Origin: an uncultured Bacteroidales bacterium
GTDB taxonomy: Bacteria; Bacteroidota; Bacteroidia; Bacteroidales; Muribaculaceae
Assembly: GCA_947644715.1 (NCBI GenBank)
Contig: CANSAP010000012.1
Span: forward strand, 1-53,096
Reading direction: 5' to 3'
DNA length: 53,096 bases
Shown: piece after piece, positions 19,412 to 28,149 of the stretch
How the letters are laid out: the number at the start of each line of letters is the position of its first letter
How positions within the stretch are numbered: position 1 is the first letter of the stretch
Made by a program: the position numbers and the translations under genes
The notes under the pieces: generated by a model
The model's database searches: none
What the model saw: the letters and a program-made list of their open reading frames with translations, nothing else
Told to the model about the DNA's origin: nothing

Positions 19412-20779
19412 TTATTCGTCGTCAGTAGCAGGATGCAGCGGGTGCTTGGGCAGTGTCAGATGCAGAACGGCCCAACCCAGAATGCCCGCAATCAGTGAGC
19501 CTACAAGGATGCCGAGTTTCGCTTCATTCAGCAGCTCGGAGAGCATCGGATCCCCTGTGCCGAAGGAGAGGTTGGCTATGAACAGGCTCACGGTGAAGCC
19601 TATGCCGCCGAGCATGGCCACTGAGGCAAGCATCTTCCAGTTGGACTCGGAAGGCATCGGCGCCCAACCCAGCTTAACGGCCAGCCAGGTGAATGAAAGT
19701 ATGCCCAGGAACTTGCCTATGACAAGGCCCGCCATGATGGCCAGGCTGACACCTCCCACAACCGACGAGAGATGCAGGTCACCCAGATAAATGCCGGCAT
19801 TGGCGAAGGCAAACAACGGCACGATAAACCAGTTGACCAGGGAATGCAGCGAGTCCTCCATATCCTGAAGCGGAGAGATAACCTTGTCGGAGGCTGACTC
19901 AATCTCTTTGAGCAGGTTGAGGCGGTCATGGTCAAGAATCGTGCGGGTGGAGAGAATTTCGTCATCTTCATCTGAGAACTGATTGAGATTCTCGCGGATA
20001 GTGTGGATATACTTTCCGGGAGCGTAGAGCGGACGCGCAGGAATAGTGAAGGCCACGAGCACACCGGCAATGGTGGGATGTATGCCGGCCTGCAGGAAGA
20101 GGAACCACACCACGATGCCGAGCAGCACATAAAAAAGCTTGCTCTGAATCTGCCAGCGTCCCCCGAGAGCCAACACCCCCAACACAGCCGCTGCGCCGAG
20201 AAGCATCCAGAGATTTATGTCAGTGGAATAGAACAGGGCAATGACGAGAATACCGCCTATGTCGTCCACGACCGCCAGTGTCGTCAGGAAAATTTTCAGA
20301 GAGATAGGCACTCGCTTGCCGAGCATTGAGAGCACACCGAGAGAGAATGCGATGTCGGTGGCCATGGGGATTGCAGAGCCATTCTGATAGGGCGTGCCAT
20401 GAGCGAAGAGGAAGAAAATAAGCACCGGCACAATCATGCCGCCACAAGCCGCCACAATCGGGAGCAGAGCCTGACGGAAAGAGCGCAGTTCCCCGACGAG
20501 CACCTCGCGCTTAATCTCCAGTCCCACACTGAAGAAGAAGATTGCCATCAGAGCATCATTGATAAAGGCCATGATATTCATGGGATGGCCATTGTGGCTA
20601 AACAGATTGAAGCTCCCAACCTGAAGAGCTATCTCATGATTCCACAGAGAGTTATAGAAATCCTGCGTCCAGGGCAGATTGACCACAAGCAGCGCCAGCA
20701 CAGTGGCTATGAGCAGCATGTTGCTGCCCTGCACATAGTGCTTCAGCGTCTTGCGGATGGTGTAGAGCACATTTGCCAT
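19412..20779 (-). CDS. nhaA: Na+/H+ antiporter NhaA
   Basis: A 455-residue inner-membrane antiporter that exports Na+ against two H+. The ion-binding aspartate pair is D172-D173 in LAVVDDIGGILVIA, with the broken-helix TDIAFSLGVLSML segment before it. About twelve membrane segments are visible. It is longer than E. coli NhaA (388) because of a hydrophilic loop near residues 260-300 (SDEDDEILSTRTILDHDR), a usual trait of the Bacteroidota forms. It handles sodium and alkaline stress. Confidence 0.96.
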   Translation of the reverse strand: MANVLYTIRKTLKHYVQGSNMLLIATVLALLVVNLPWTQDFYNSLWNHEIALQVGSFNLFSHNGHPMNIMAFINDALMAIFFFSVGLEIKREVLVGELRSFRQALLPIVAACGGMIVPVLIFFLFAHGTPYQNGSAIPMATDIAFSLGVLSMLGKRVPISLKIFLTTLAVVDDIGGILVIALFYSTDINLWMLLGAAAVLGVLALGGRWQIQSKLFYVLLGIVVWFLFLQAGIHPTIAGVLVAFTIPARPLYAPGKYIHTIRENLNQFSDEDDEILSTRTILDHDRLNLLKEIESASDKVISPLQDMEDSLHSLVNWFIVPLFAFANAGIYLGDLHLSSVVGGVSLAIMAGLVIGKFLGILSFTWLAVKLGWAPMPSESNWKMLASVAMLGGIGFTVSLFIANLSFGTGDPMLSELLNEAKLGILVGSLIAGILGWAVLHLTLPKHPLHPATDDE

Positions 20780-21097
20780 ATTAAGTTATAATTTGGTAAT
20801 CTATCTTTGAAACCGTGACTCCTCGCCCGAGAAGCCACGGGGCAAAGATAACACTTTTTAATGACTTGGCGATAAAAAAGCCGGTGCAGAGATTGCAGCG
20901 GAGAGGAATCTTCAGCATAAATACCTTATAAACATTCCGTGCCACTTAATTGTTCGGCCTTATTAAGCGATAAGAAAAAAAGTTAATAAAAGTTTTGGCT
21001 ATAAGTGAGAATCTACTTATATTTGCACATCCTTTAGTGCGAAGCACTGAAGCGGTATCCCTACCTGAAAAAATATCTAACACTTCAATCTAATATA
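20780..21097. other. Divergent intergenic region between nhaA and iorA
   Basis: This 318-base AT-rich gap holds the iorA promoter (20994-21025). On the minus strand TATCTTTG (complement of 20845-20852) is a candidate -7 box for nhaA without a good -33 partner. No open frame of note. Confidence 0.6.
20994..21025 (+). promoter_or_regulatory. Promoter of the iorAB-aminotransferase-CoA-transferase operon
   Basis: TTTG at 20994-20997, 20-base spacer, TATATTTG at 21018-21025. It leaves a leader of about 65 bases before iorA. Confidence 0.85.
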
Positions 21098-22711
21098 ATG
21101 AACAGCAAACATCTGTTGCTTGGCGACGAGGCTCTCGCCCTTGGCGCAATCAATGCCGGTCTTTCAGGCGTGTATGCCTATCCCGGCACACCCTCAACTG
21201 AAATCACCGAATTCATCCAGCTCAACCCGCTGGCTCGCGAGCGCAAGCTCCACTCTCACTGGAGTGCCAACGAGAAAACTGCCATGGAAGAGGCTCTCGG
21301 CATGAGCTTCTGCGGCAAGCGTGCACTGGTCTGCATGAAGCATGTGGGCATGAATGTGGCAGCCGACGGTTTCGTTAACTCCGCATTCACCGGCGCCAAC
21401 GGCGGCCTCGTAGTGGTGGCGGCCGATGACCCCTCAATGCACTCCTCGCAGAATGAGCAGGACTCCCGCTTCTACGCTCAGTTTGCATTCATCCCCTCGC
21501 TCGAACCCTCTTCTCAGCAGGAGGCTTACGACATGATGGCCTATGCCTATGACTTCTCCGAAAAGATGGGGCTGCCCGTGCTCATGCGCATGGTGACCCG
21601 CATGGCTCACTCCCGCGGCGTTGTGAAGACAGGCGAAGTGCGCGAACAGAACCCCGTGAAATATCCCGAGAAGACCCGCCAGTGGGTGCTCATGCCCTCC
21701 AACTCCAAGGTGCGCTACAAGGAACTGCTCGCCGACTGGGACAAGTGTCGCGAGGCTTCCGAAAACTCACCCTTCAATACCTATACCGACGGTCCTGACC
21801 ACTCCAAAGGTATCATTGCCAACGGCATTGCCTACAACTACCTGATGGAATGCTTCCCCGAAGGTTGCCCCTTCCCCGTGCTGAAGATTTCACAATATCC
21901 CCTGCCCGAGAAGCTCATCCGCCGCTTGGTTGACGAATGCGACTCCGTGCTCGTTGTGGAAGAGGGTCAGCCCTTCATCGAAGAGCGCATCAAAGGTATG
22001 CTCGGCACCCCCAAGCCTATCATGGGCAAACTCACGGGTCTGCTTCCCCGCACAGGCGAACTGAATCCCGACTTCGTGCGCAAGGCTCTCGACCTTCCCG
22101 AACTTCCCCGCGAGGAGGCCTCACAGGTAGTCATGCCCCGTCCCCCCGCACTCTGCCAGGGTTGCAGCCACCGCGACGTGTATGCCGCTCTTAACGACGT
22201 GCTGAAAGAATACGAGAACCCCAAAGTGTTCGGCGACATCGGCTGCTACACCCTGGGCTGGCTCTCCCCCTTCAACGCCATCGACACCGTGGTCGACATG
22301 GGCGCATCCATCTCCATGGCCAAGGGAGCTGCCGACGCCGGCCAGCACCCCTCTGTGGCAATCATCGGCGACAGCACCTTCACCCACTCCGGCATGACCC
22401 CGCTGCTCGACGCCATCAACGAGAACAACCGCATGGTGGCAATCATCTCTGACAACCTCACCACCGGCATGACCGGAGGTCAGGACTCTCAGGGCACCGG
22501 CAAGCTCGAAGACATCTGCATCGGCCTGGGCGCCGACCCGGCTCACGTGCGCACCATCGACGCTCTGCCCAAGCTCCACTCCGAACTGATGGATCTGCTG
22601 CGCGAAGAAATCGAATACCCCGGTCTCTCCGTAGTAATCTGCCGCCGCGAGTGCATCCAGACAGCCCGCCGTCACGCCGCAGCCAAAGCCAAAGAGGCAG
22701 CCAAGAAATAA
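21098..22711 (+). CDS. iorA: Indolepyruvate:ferredoxin oxidoreductase, alpha subunit
   Basis: A 537-residue thiamine-diphosphate enzyme subunit that, with IorB, oxidatively decarboxylates aryl pyruvates (indolepyruvate, phenylpyruvate, hydroxyphenylpyruvate) to arylacetyl-CoA and reduces ferredoxin. The N-terminal pyrimidine-binding domain begins LLLGDEALALGAINAG with GVYAYPGTPSTEI. The pyrophosphate-binding domain shows CQGCSHRD, GDIGCYTLG and GDSTFTHSG. It ends in a Lys/Ala-rich tail at about residue 537, and so lacks the C-terminal ferredoxin-like domain with two [4Fe-4S] clusters seen in archaeal IorA (over 600 residues). iorB follows after 36 bases. Confidence 0.95.
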   Translation: MNSKHLLLGDEALALGAINAGLSGVYAYPGTPSTEITEFIQLNPLARERKLHSHWSANEKTAMEEALGMSFCGKRALVCMKHVGMNVAADGFVNSAFTGANGGLVVVAADDPSMHSSQNEQDSRFYAQFAFIPSLEPSSQQEAYDMMAYAYDFSEKMGLPVLMRMVTRMAHSRGVVKTGEVREQNPVKYPEKTRQWVLMPSNSKVRYKELLADWDKCREASENSPFNTYTDGPDHSKGIIANGIAYNYLMECFPEGCPFPVLKISQYPLPEKLIRRLVDECDSVLVVEEGQPFIEERIKGMLGTPKPIMGKLTGLLPRTGELNPDFVRKALDLPELPREEASQVVMPRPPALCQGCSHRDVYAALNDVLKEYENPKVFGDIGCYTLGWLSPFNAIDTVVDMGASISMAKGAADAGQHPSVAIIGDSTFTHSGMTPLLDAINENNRMVAIISDNLTTGMTGGQDSQGTGKLEDICIGLGADPAHVRTIDALPKLHSELMDLLREEIEYPGLSVVICRRECIQTARRHAAAKAKEAAKK

Positions 22712-22747
22712 ACCCTATCCACTCACCCTATAAAGAATATCACACTA

Positions 22748-23329
22748 ATGAAGACTGATATAGTACTGGCAGGCGTAGGTGGCCAGGGCATCCTTTCCAT
22801 CGCCACAATCCTGGGCGCCGCCGCTCTCAACGAAGACCTTTACATCAAGCAGGCCGAGGTGCATGGCATGAGCCAGCGTGGCGGCGACGTGCAGAGCAAC
22901 CTGCGCATCTCCTCCTCCCCCATCGCCTCCGACCTGATTCCCCTCGGCGGTGCCGACCTCATCGTCTCCCTCGAGCCGATGGAGGCACTGCGCTACGTGC
23001 AGTATCTCAAGCCCGGCGGCTGGATCGTGACCTCCACCGCCCCCTTCGTAAACATCCCCGCCTATCCGGAGATGAGCGTAATCGAAGCTGAGCTGAACAA
23101 GTGGCCCCACACTGTGGCTTTCGACATGGAAGAGATGGCTAAGGAGGTAGCAACACAGCGCTCCTCAAACATGGTTCTGCTCGGTGCAGCCGCTCCCTTC
23201 ATCGACCTCGAGACCGAGAAAATCGAACAGGGCATCCGCACCGTCTTCGGCGCCAAAGGTGAGAAAATCGTGGAGAGCAACCTGAAGGCTTTCCGCGCCG
23301 GACTCGAATTCGCCAAGTCAAAAATGTAA
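22748..23329 (+). CDS. iorB: Indolepyruvate:ferredoxin oxidoreductase, beta subunit
   Basis: A 193-residue gamma-domain subunit of the 2-oxoacid:acceptor oxidoreductase family, starting TDIVLAGVGGQGILS, which is the family signature, followed by EVHGMSQRGGDVQSNLRIS. It binds CoA and completes the active site with IorA. The length is normal (about 190-200). It lies 36 bases downstream of iorA; a hairpin and a 136-base gap separate it from the aminotransferase. Confidence 0.95.
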   Translation: MKTDIVLAGVGGQGILSIATILGAAALNEDLYIKQAEVHGMSQRGGDVQSNLRISSSPIASDLIPLGGADLIVSLEPMEALRYVQYLKPGGWIVTSTAPFVNIPAYPEMSVIEAELNKWPHTVAFDMEEMAKEVATQRSSNMVLLGAAAPFIDLETEKIEQGIRTVFGAKGEKIVESNLKAFRAGLEFAKSKM

Positions 23330-23345
23330 TCAAACACATAAGCAC

Positions 23346-23387
23346 GGGAGAGAGTGGCGACCGGCATCAGCACCGTCACTTTCTCCC
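23346..23387 (+). terminator. Hairpin between iorB and the aminotransferase gene
   Basis: The arms 23346-23359 and 23374-23387 pair at 12 of 14 positions (GGGAGA-AGTG core). Only mixed pyrimidines follow, so it may reduce rather than stop transcription into the downstream genes. Confidence 0.5.
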
Positions 23388-23417
23388 CGATTGCTTTCAA
23401 CACACGTTTTTCAACAT

Positions 23418-23436
23418 TGAAGTCAAGATGACTTCA
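23418..23436. repeat. 19-bp palindrome matching the end of repeat family B
   Basis: TGAAGTCAAGATGACTTCA: 8-bp arms around AGA. The right end of the element at 52839-53031 carries AAGTCAAGATGACTTCA. It lies in the iorB-aminotransferase gap. Confidence 0.6.
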
Positions 23437-23465
23437 TTTACTATCAACCATAATCCTGCTACCTA

Positions 23466-24821
23466 ATGTTCCCTCTTACCGATAAAGAATTGCGGGAAAC
23501 GATGTCCCGCCTCAACATAACTGAAATCACAGAGGCCACCATCCGCCAGATTGCCTCGCTGGCCGGCTGCCTGGAGGAGATTGCCGGCGAAAAGGTCGTG
23601 CATCTCGAAATAGGTAACCCCGGCATTCCGGCCAACGCTCTGGGCGTAGAGGCTGAGCGCGAGGTGCTGCGCCGCGGCATCGCCAACCAGTATCCCAACA
23701 TCGGCGGTATCCCCCAGCTCAAGAACAACGGCTCACGCTTCCTGAAGGCCTTCCTCGACATTGAAGTGCCGGCTGACTGCATCATCCCCACCGTAGGCTC
23801 CATGCAGGGTGGCTACGCCGCCATGCTCCTCTGCGCTCACCGCGACCCGAAGAAGGACACCATGCTCTTCATCAACCCCGGTTTCCCCGCACAGCGCTAC
23901 CAGGCTCGCATTCTCGGCCTCAAGGAGGCATCCTTCGACATCTACAACTACCGAGGCAAAGCGCTCGAAGCCAAGCTCGAAGAGATGTTCGCTGCCGGCA
24001 ATATCACAGCCATGATTTACGGCACTCCCAATAACCCCGCCTGGATTAACCTCACGCATGAGGAGCTGGAAATCATCGGTCGCCTCGCAACTAAGTATGA
24101 CGTTGTAGTGATGGAAGACCTGGCATACGTCGGCATGGACTTCCGCAACGACTTCGGTCGTCCCGGCGAGGCTCCCTTCGTGCCCACCGTAGCCAAGTAC
24201 ACCGACAACTACATGCTGCTCCTCTCCGCCTCCAAGATATTCTCCTATGCAGGTCAGCGCATAGCCATCACCTGCTTCTCACCGAAGGTGGCACAGATGG
24301 TGTCGCCCGAGCTGGAGCGCTTCTTCGGTATGCCCACCATGATTGGAGCCTTCGTCTTCGGAGTGCTCTACGCCCTCTCATCCGGCACCGCCCACTCCGC
24401 GCAGCACGCCTTCGCCACCATGCTGGGCGCAGCCGCCGACGGACGCCTGAACTTCGTGGAAGACTGCCGCGAATATGAACGTCGCGGAGCACGCACAAAA
24501 GAGATTTTCACCTCCAACGGTTTCCACATCATCTACGACCGCGACGGCGAGGCTGAAATCTCCGACGGCTTCTTCTTCACCGCCGGCTATCGCGGCATGA
24601 CCAGCGCCGAGCTGCAGGCCGAACTGCTCCGCTACGGCGTGGCTGCCATCTCCCTGCCCGGCACCGGCTCCGAGCAGGATGGCATCCGTGTCTGCGTCTC
24701 AATGATTAAGAGCGACGAGGACTTCCATGCTCTCGAAACCCGCTTGGCTCGCTTCGACCGCGACCGCCGCGAGCAGTGCCGCAAGGCAGAATGTGTCACC
24801 GAAAATGCCATGAGCGTATGA
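23466..24821 (+). CDS. PLP-dependent aminotransferase (class I/II), probably for aromatic amino acids
   Basis: A 451-residue fold-type I aminotransferase. The Schiff-base lysine is K257 in LLLSASKIFSYAGQR with phosphate-binding R265; NNPAW at 189-193 and EDLAY at 217-221 are the cofactor-holding Asn and Asp segments. Placed between iorAB and a CoA-transferase and sharing ATGA with the latter, it probably makes the 2-oxoacid used by IorAB from Trp, Phe or Tyr. That substrate is inferred from context; the fold alone would also fit Asp, Ala or branched-chain amino acids. The length exceeds typical AspC (about 400) through an N-terminal extension of about 45 residues. Confidence 0.9.
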   Translation: MFPLTDKELRETMSRLNITEITEATIRQIASLAGCLEEIAGEKVVHLEIGNPGIPANALGVEAEREVLRRGIANQYPNIGGIPQLKNNGSRFLKAFLDIEVPADCIIPTVGSMQGGYAAMLLCAHRDPKKDTMLFINPGFPAQRYQARILGLKEASFDIYNYRGKALEAKLEEMFAAGNITAMIYGTPNNPAWINLTHEELEIIGRLATKYDVVVMEDLAYVGMDFRNDFGRPGEAPFVPTVAKYTDNYMLLLSASKIFSYAGQRIAITCFSPKVAQMVSPELERFFGMPTMIGAFVFGVLYALSSGTAHSAQHAFATMLGAAADGRLNFVEDCREYERRGARTKEIFTSNGFHIIYDRDGEAEISDGFFFTAGYRGMTSAELQAELLRYGVAAISLPGTGSEQDGIRVCVSMIKSDEDFHALETRLARFDRDRREQCRKAECVTENAMSV

Positions 24822-26110
24822 AGTTCGTATCAGCTCAGGAGGCCGTAAGCCTCATTAAATCAGGCGACTACGTCTACATTCAGGGTTCAACCTCCATTCC
24901 CGAAGTGCTCAGTCAGGCCTTGGCTGACCGTGGCCACGAACTGCGTGGCGTGACCCTCTACACAGGCTTCGGGGTGGCCAAAGGGGAGGCACCCTTCTGC
25001 AAGCCGGAATACAAGGACTCTTTTCTTGTAGACTCCTTCTTCGTCAACAATTCCGTGCGCCGATGGATTAATGAAGGCTACGGCTCAATGACTCCCCGCT
25101 TCCTGGGGGATGTGCCCGCCCTGTTCCGCGAAGGCTATTGGCCTATCGACGTGGCCATGCTCAACTGCTCACTTCCCAACGAAGAGGGCTACGTGAGTTT
25201 CGGTGTCTCCGGCGACGTGGCCGTCTCCGCCGTGCAATGCGCCAAGACCATCATCGCCCAGATTAACCCCCACATGCCCTTCTCTTACGGCGACCCCGTC
25301 GTGCATATCTCCCGCATCAATGCTGCCGTGGAGGTTGACGAGCCGCTGGTGGAGGTGCCCACCCCCTCACCCACCGAGAAAGAGAAGAAAATCGGCGGCT
25401 ACATAGCCGAACTCATTCCCGACGGTGCAACACTCCAGATTGGTGTGGGTGGCATTCCCAACGCTGTGATAGCAGCCCTCTCCAACCACAAGCACCTCGG
25501 CCTGCACACCGAGGCCATGACCGACGGTGTGCTCCCCCTGCTTGAAAGCGGCATCATCGACAACTCGATGAAGACCGTTGAGCCGGGCAAGAGCATCGCT
25601 TCGCTGGCACTCGGCTCACGCCGTCTGTATGACTACATGAACTACAATAAGGACATCATCTTCCGCGATGTGGCCTGGACCAACGACCCCTTCATCATCG
25701 GACAGAATCCGAAGGTGATGAGCATCAACTCCTGCCTGGAGATTGACCTGACGGGTCAGGTGTGTGCCGACTCCATTGGCAAAAAGATATTCTCCGGCGT
25801 GGGTGGTCAGCATGACTTCGTCTACGGCTCCTCACGCTCCGAAGGGGGCATCTCATTCCTGGCAATGCTCGCCACCACAGGCAAAGGACACAACAAAATC
25901 AAACCCGTGCTCACCGAGGGGGCAGGCGTAGTTACCACACGTTTCCAAACGAACTACGTAGTTACGGAATATGGCGCCGTCAACCTGCTCGGAAAGAACC
26001 TTGCCGAGCGTGCCAAACTGATGATAAGCGTGGCTGCACCCGAATTCCGCGAGGAACTTGACCGCGCCGCAGCCGAGCGTTTCGGCTACTCTTATCTCCG
26101 ACTCAAATAA
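24818..26110 (+). CDS. Acetyl-CoA hydrolase/transferase family CoA-transferase
   Basis: A 430-residue enzyme of the family of 4-hydroxybutyrate, butyryl- and succinyl-CoA:acetate CoA-transferases. The N-terminal half starts FVSAQEAVSLIKSGD and has GSTSIPEVL; the C-terminal half has GVGGIPNAV, the catalytic-Glu segment HTEAMTDG (Glu232 in 230-237), and GGQHDFVYGS. The ATG at 24818 overlaps the aminotransferase stop (ATGA), which rules out the longer frame starting inside that gene. In this operon it would move CoA from arylacetyl-CoA to acetate, giving arylacetate and acetyl-CoA. This donor is inferred from context; in many relatives this place is held by a phenylacetate-CoA ligase. Confidence 0.9.
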   Translation: MKFVSAQEAVSLIKSGDYVYIQGSTSIPEVLSQALADRGHELRGVTLYTGFGVAKGEAPFCKPEYKDSFLVDSFFVNNSVRRWINEGYGSMTPRFLGDVPALFREGYWPIDVAMLNCSLPNEEGYVSFGVSGDVAVSAVQCAKTIIAQINPHMPFSYGDPVVHISRINAAVEVDEPLVEVPTPSPTEKEKKIGGYIAELIPDGATLQIGVGGIPNAVIAALSNHKHLGLHTEAMTDGVLPLLESGIIDNSMKTVEPGKSIASLALGSRRLYDYMNYNKDIIFRDVAWTNDPFIIGQNPKVMSINSCLEIDLTGQVCADSIGKKIFSGVGGQHDFVYGSSRSEGGISFLAMLATTGKGHNKIKPVLTEGAGVVTTRFQTNYVVTEYGAVNLLGKNLAERAKLMISVAAPEFREELDRAAAERFGYSYLRLK

Positions 26111-26171
26111 AAAAAGCTTAATTGTTTCATAGACCTTCGGGGGAGCAGTATTAAAAAAACTGTTCCTCCGA

Positions 26172-26203
26172 TTTGCTTTTTAGAAAATTTTATCGTACCT
26201 TTG
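26172..26203 (+). promoter_or_regulatory. Promoter of the two secreted-protein genes
   Basis: TTTG at 26172-26175, 20-base spacer, TACCTTTG at 26196-26203; start codon 46 bases downstream. Confidence 0.85.
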
Positions 26204-26248
26204 CCAGCAACAATTAGTTTTTAATATCCATCAACAAAAATTCACAGT

Positions 26249-26728
26249 ATGAAACTAACCGTCAAATTTCTACTTGCATCAGCGCTGCTCTGCACATCCA
26301 TGGCAGGGGCGCGCGCCGACCAAGGGGTGATGGTAGTGGCAAAGGATGGGTCGACAACGTCGCTGACGCTGCCCGAGGTCAAACGGATAGACATCGGAGC
26401 CGAAGCCGTCACCCTGCACTCGGCCCAAGGCTCCACCACAGTGCCCCTCTCAGAGCTTGACCACATCAAAATCGGCACAGAAGTATCCTCGGTGCAGACC
26501 CTTCTCAAAGAGGGAGAGATAGCCGTTTGGCCTACCCGCGTGACTGACTATGTCAACGTTACCGGACTGGCACCGGAGAGCACCGTGACCATCTACTCCG
26601 TCTCAGGTGCACTCGCCGCTTCAGCCACAGCCTCCGATGGCACTGCCCGCCTCGACCTGAGCGGAGCTGCCGCAGGCATCTATATCGTCAACACCGGCGA
26701 TCGCTCAGTTAAAATCATTAAAGACTAA
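26249..26728 (+). CDS. Small secreted protein with C-terminal sorting-domain-like end
   Basis: A 159-residue protein with a signal peptide to about residue 24 (ends GARAD). Two short repeats of the kind VVAKDGSTTSLTLPEVKRIDIG and TTVPLSELDHIKIG resemble the recurring 'strand, DG, LSEI-x-x-I-x-F' segment at the start of many Bacteroidales surface proteins. From about residue 90 the sequence IAVWPTRVTDYVNV ... VTIYSVSG ... LDLSGAAAGIYIV matches the shape of the type A (Por) sorting domain of type IX secretion. With almost nothing between, it is close to a bare sorting domain. Cotranscribed with the next gene (21-base gap). Confidence 0.8.
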   Translation: MKLTVKFLLASALLCTSMAGARADQGVMVVAKDGSTTSLTLPEVKRIDIGAEAVTLHSAQGSTTVPLSELDHIKIGTEVSSVQTLLKEGEIAVWPTRVTDYVNVTGLAPESTVTIYSVSGALAASATASDGTARLDLSGAAAGIYIVNTGDRSVKIIKD

Positions 26729-26749
26729 CCGCCTAATACACTTCAACTT

Positions 26750-28090
26750 ATGATAAAGCAACTACTCGCAGCATCCCTCATAGCCATGACAGCCGCCGGC
26801 GCTGTGGCCGAAAATTACGACACAATGTATTTGGTCAAGGGCCAAAGAGTCGTGGGAAAATATAAAATCGATGATGTGGACTACGCCACTTTCTCTCTGC
26901 CTGACGATGTGGATGACGCCAATCTGAGCCTCAGCATCGACGCTGTCTGCAAGAACACGGTCACTTACACAGTGAACACCGTGACCCCCACCACAGCCTA
27001 TGCCCACAACATTCTCTCAGCTTATGAGCTGGACTACATGGCGCTCGACATGGAGGGTGAAAATTTCGCCAATCTTGATGCCGAAGCCCAAAAGAGTGTC
27101 ATGCAATACACACTGGCATTCAATGCCTACACCGGTATCGGCACCCACTCTTGGACCCAGGTGGACTTCCAGGAGGATGGCACCGGCTATCACTTCAATG
27201 TGCTTCCCGGCACCACATATTATCTCTGCGCCTGGGAGCTTGACGCTGACTATGAGCCCCTCGAGACTTTCGTATATAAGGAATTCACTACCGATGCTCC
27301 CGGCCAGAGTGCCGCCTCTTCAGAGTTTACTTACACAGGGCTGAACGAACAGGGCGCCGGTTTCAACGTAACCGCCTCTGACGATGCTTACTACATCCGC
27401 ACCTGCTGGGGCCTGAAGTCAAGCATGGAGCTTTACGAGCAACTCTACGGCCTTGACTATCTCATGGGCATGTTCGGACAGAGCTGGAGTCCTGACGAGC
27501 TTCAGGGAGAATGGTATGAGGGTGTGTCCAATGCCACTTGGCCTGCACCCGAATCAGGCGACTACGTACTTTTCACCCGCACCTACGATGCCTCCGGCGA
27601 CTGCTCTGATGCAAAATACAACGTGAGCATCGAAATTGAGGGTCAGGGTGGCACAGGCCCCGCCGTGACCATCTTCAGCAAGGAGAAGCGCGAGGGCTAT
27701 GTGAGCGTGAACTTCGAGATTTCACCCTCAAATGTTGAGGAAGCTTACGTGCGCCTCATGGGTGAAAATGACTGTGACGACCGCCTGAACATGGGCTATG
27801 AGCTTTATGAGCTGGCATGCGGAGGCGACGCTGAGGATATCACTTCCGACATCAACTCAATGGGTGAATACACATTCACTTCATCCTCTCTCTCCGAGCA
27901 ATGGTACGCTCTGCTCATCTATGCTCTCGACAAGGATGGCAACCGCTCAACCACGCGCATCAACTTCTTCCCCGACACTCTTTCCGACTGGTCAATCTAC
28001 GACCCCGTCTATTCGGCTCCGGCTCGCGCCCGCAAGCTTCCCAAAGCCATCACAGGAAAGCGCAACCCCACTCTCAAGCGCGCCCATTGA
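26750..28090 (+). CDS. Secreted protein of unknown function
   Basis: A 446-residue protein with a signal peptide to about residue 20 (AAGAVAE). The mature start MYLVKGQRVVGKYKIDDVDYATF has the same 'key residue, strand, IDDVDYATF' segment as other Bacteroidales surface proteins. Beyond it are beta-rich stretches with many aromatic and acidic residues, with an internal similarity between the halves (TVTYTVNTVTPTTAYAHN... and the later AYVRLMGENDCDD region are both Ig/Fn3-like in texture). I recognise no catalytic motif. A basic tail (RARKLPKAITGKRN) ends the protein. It lies 21 bases after the small sorting-domain protein and probably acts with it. Confidence 0.7.
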   Translation: MIKQLLAASLIAMTAAGAVAENYDTMYLVKGQRVVGKYKIDDVDYATFSLPDDVDDANLSLSIDAVCKNTVTYTVNTVTPTTAYAHNILSAYELDYMALDMEGENFANLDAEAQKSVMQYTLAFNAYTGIGTHSWTQVDFQEDGTGYHFNVLPGTTYYLCAWELDADYEPLETFVYKEFTTDAPGQSAASSEFTYTGLNEQGAGFNVTASDDAYYIRTCWGLKSSMELYEQLYGLDYLMGMFGQSWSPDELQGEWYEGVSNATWPAPESGDYVLFTRTYDASGDCSDAKYNVSIEIEGQGGTGPAVTIFSKEKREGYVSVNFEISPSNVEEAYVRLMGENDCDDRLNMGYELYELACGGDAEDITSDINSMGEYTFTSSSLSEQWYALLIYALDKDGNRSTTRINFFPDTLSDWSIYDPVYSAPARARKLPKAITGKRNPTLKRAH

Positions 28091-28111
28091 GCCGGGAAAA
28101 GTGTTAAAAAA

Positions 28112-28143
28112 TTTGGTGGTGTCAACTTTTCGCATTACCTTTG
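28112..28143 (+). promoter_or_regulatory. Orphan promoter
   Basis: TTTG at 28112-28115, 20-base spacer, TACCTTTG at 28136-28143: a perfect match, with no annotated gene for 800 bases downstream. Confidence 0.85.
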
Positions 28144-28149
28144 CGTTGT

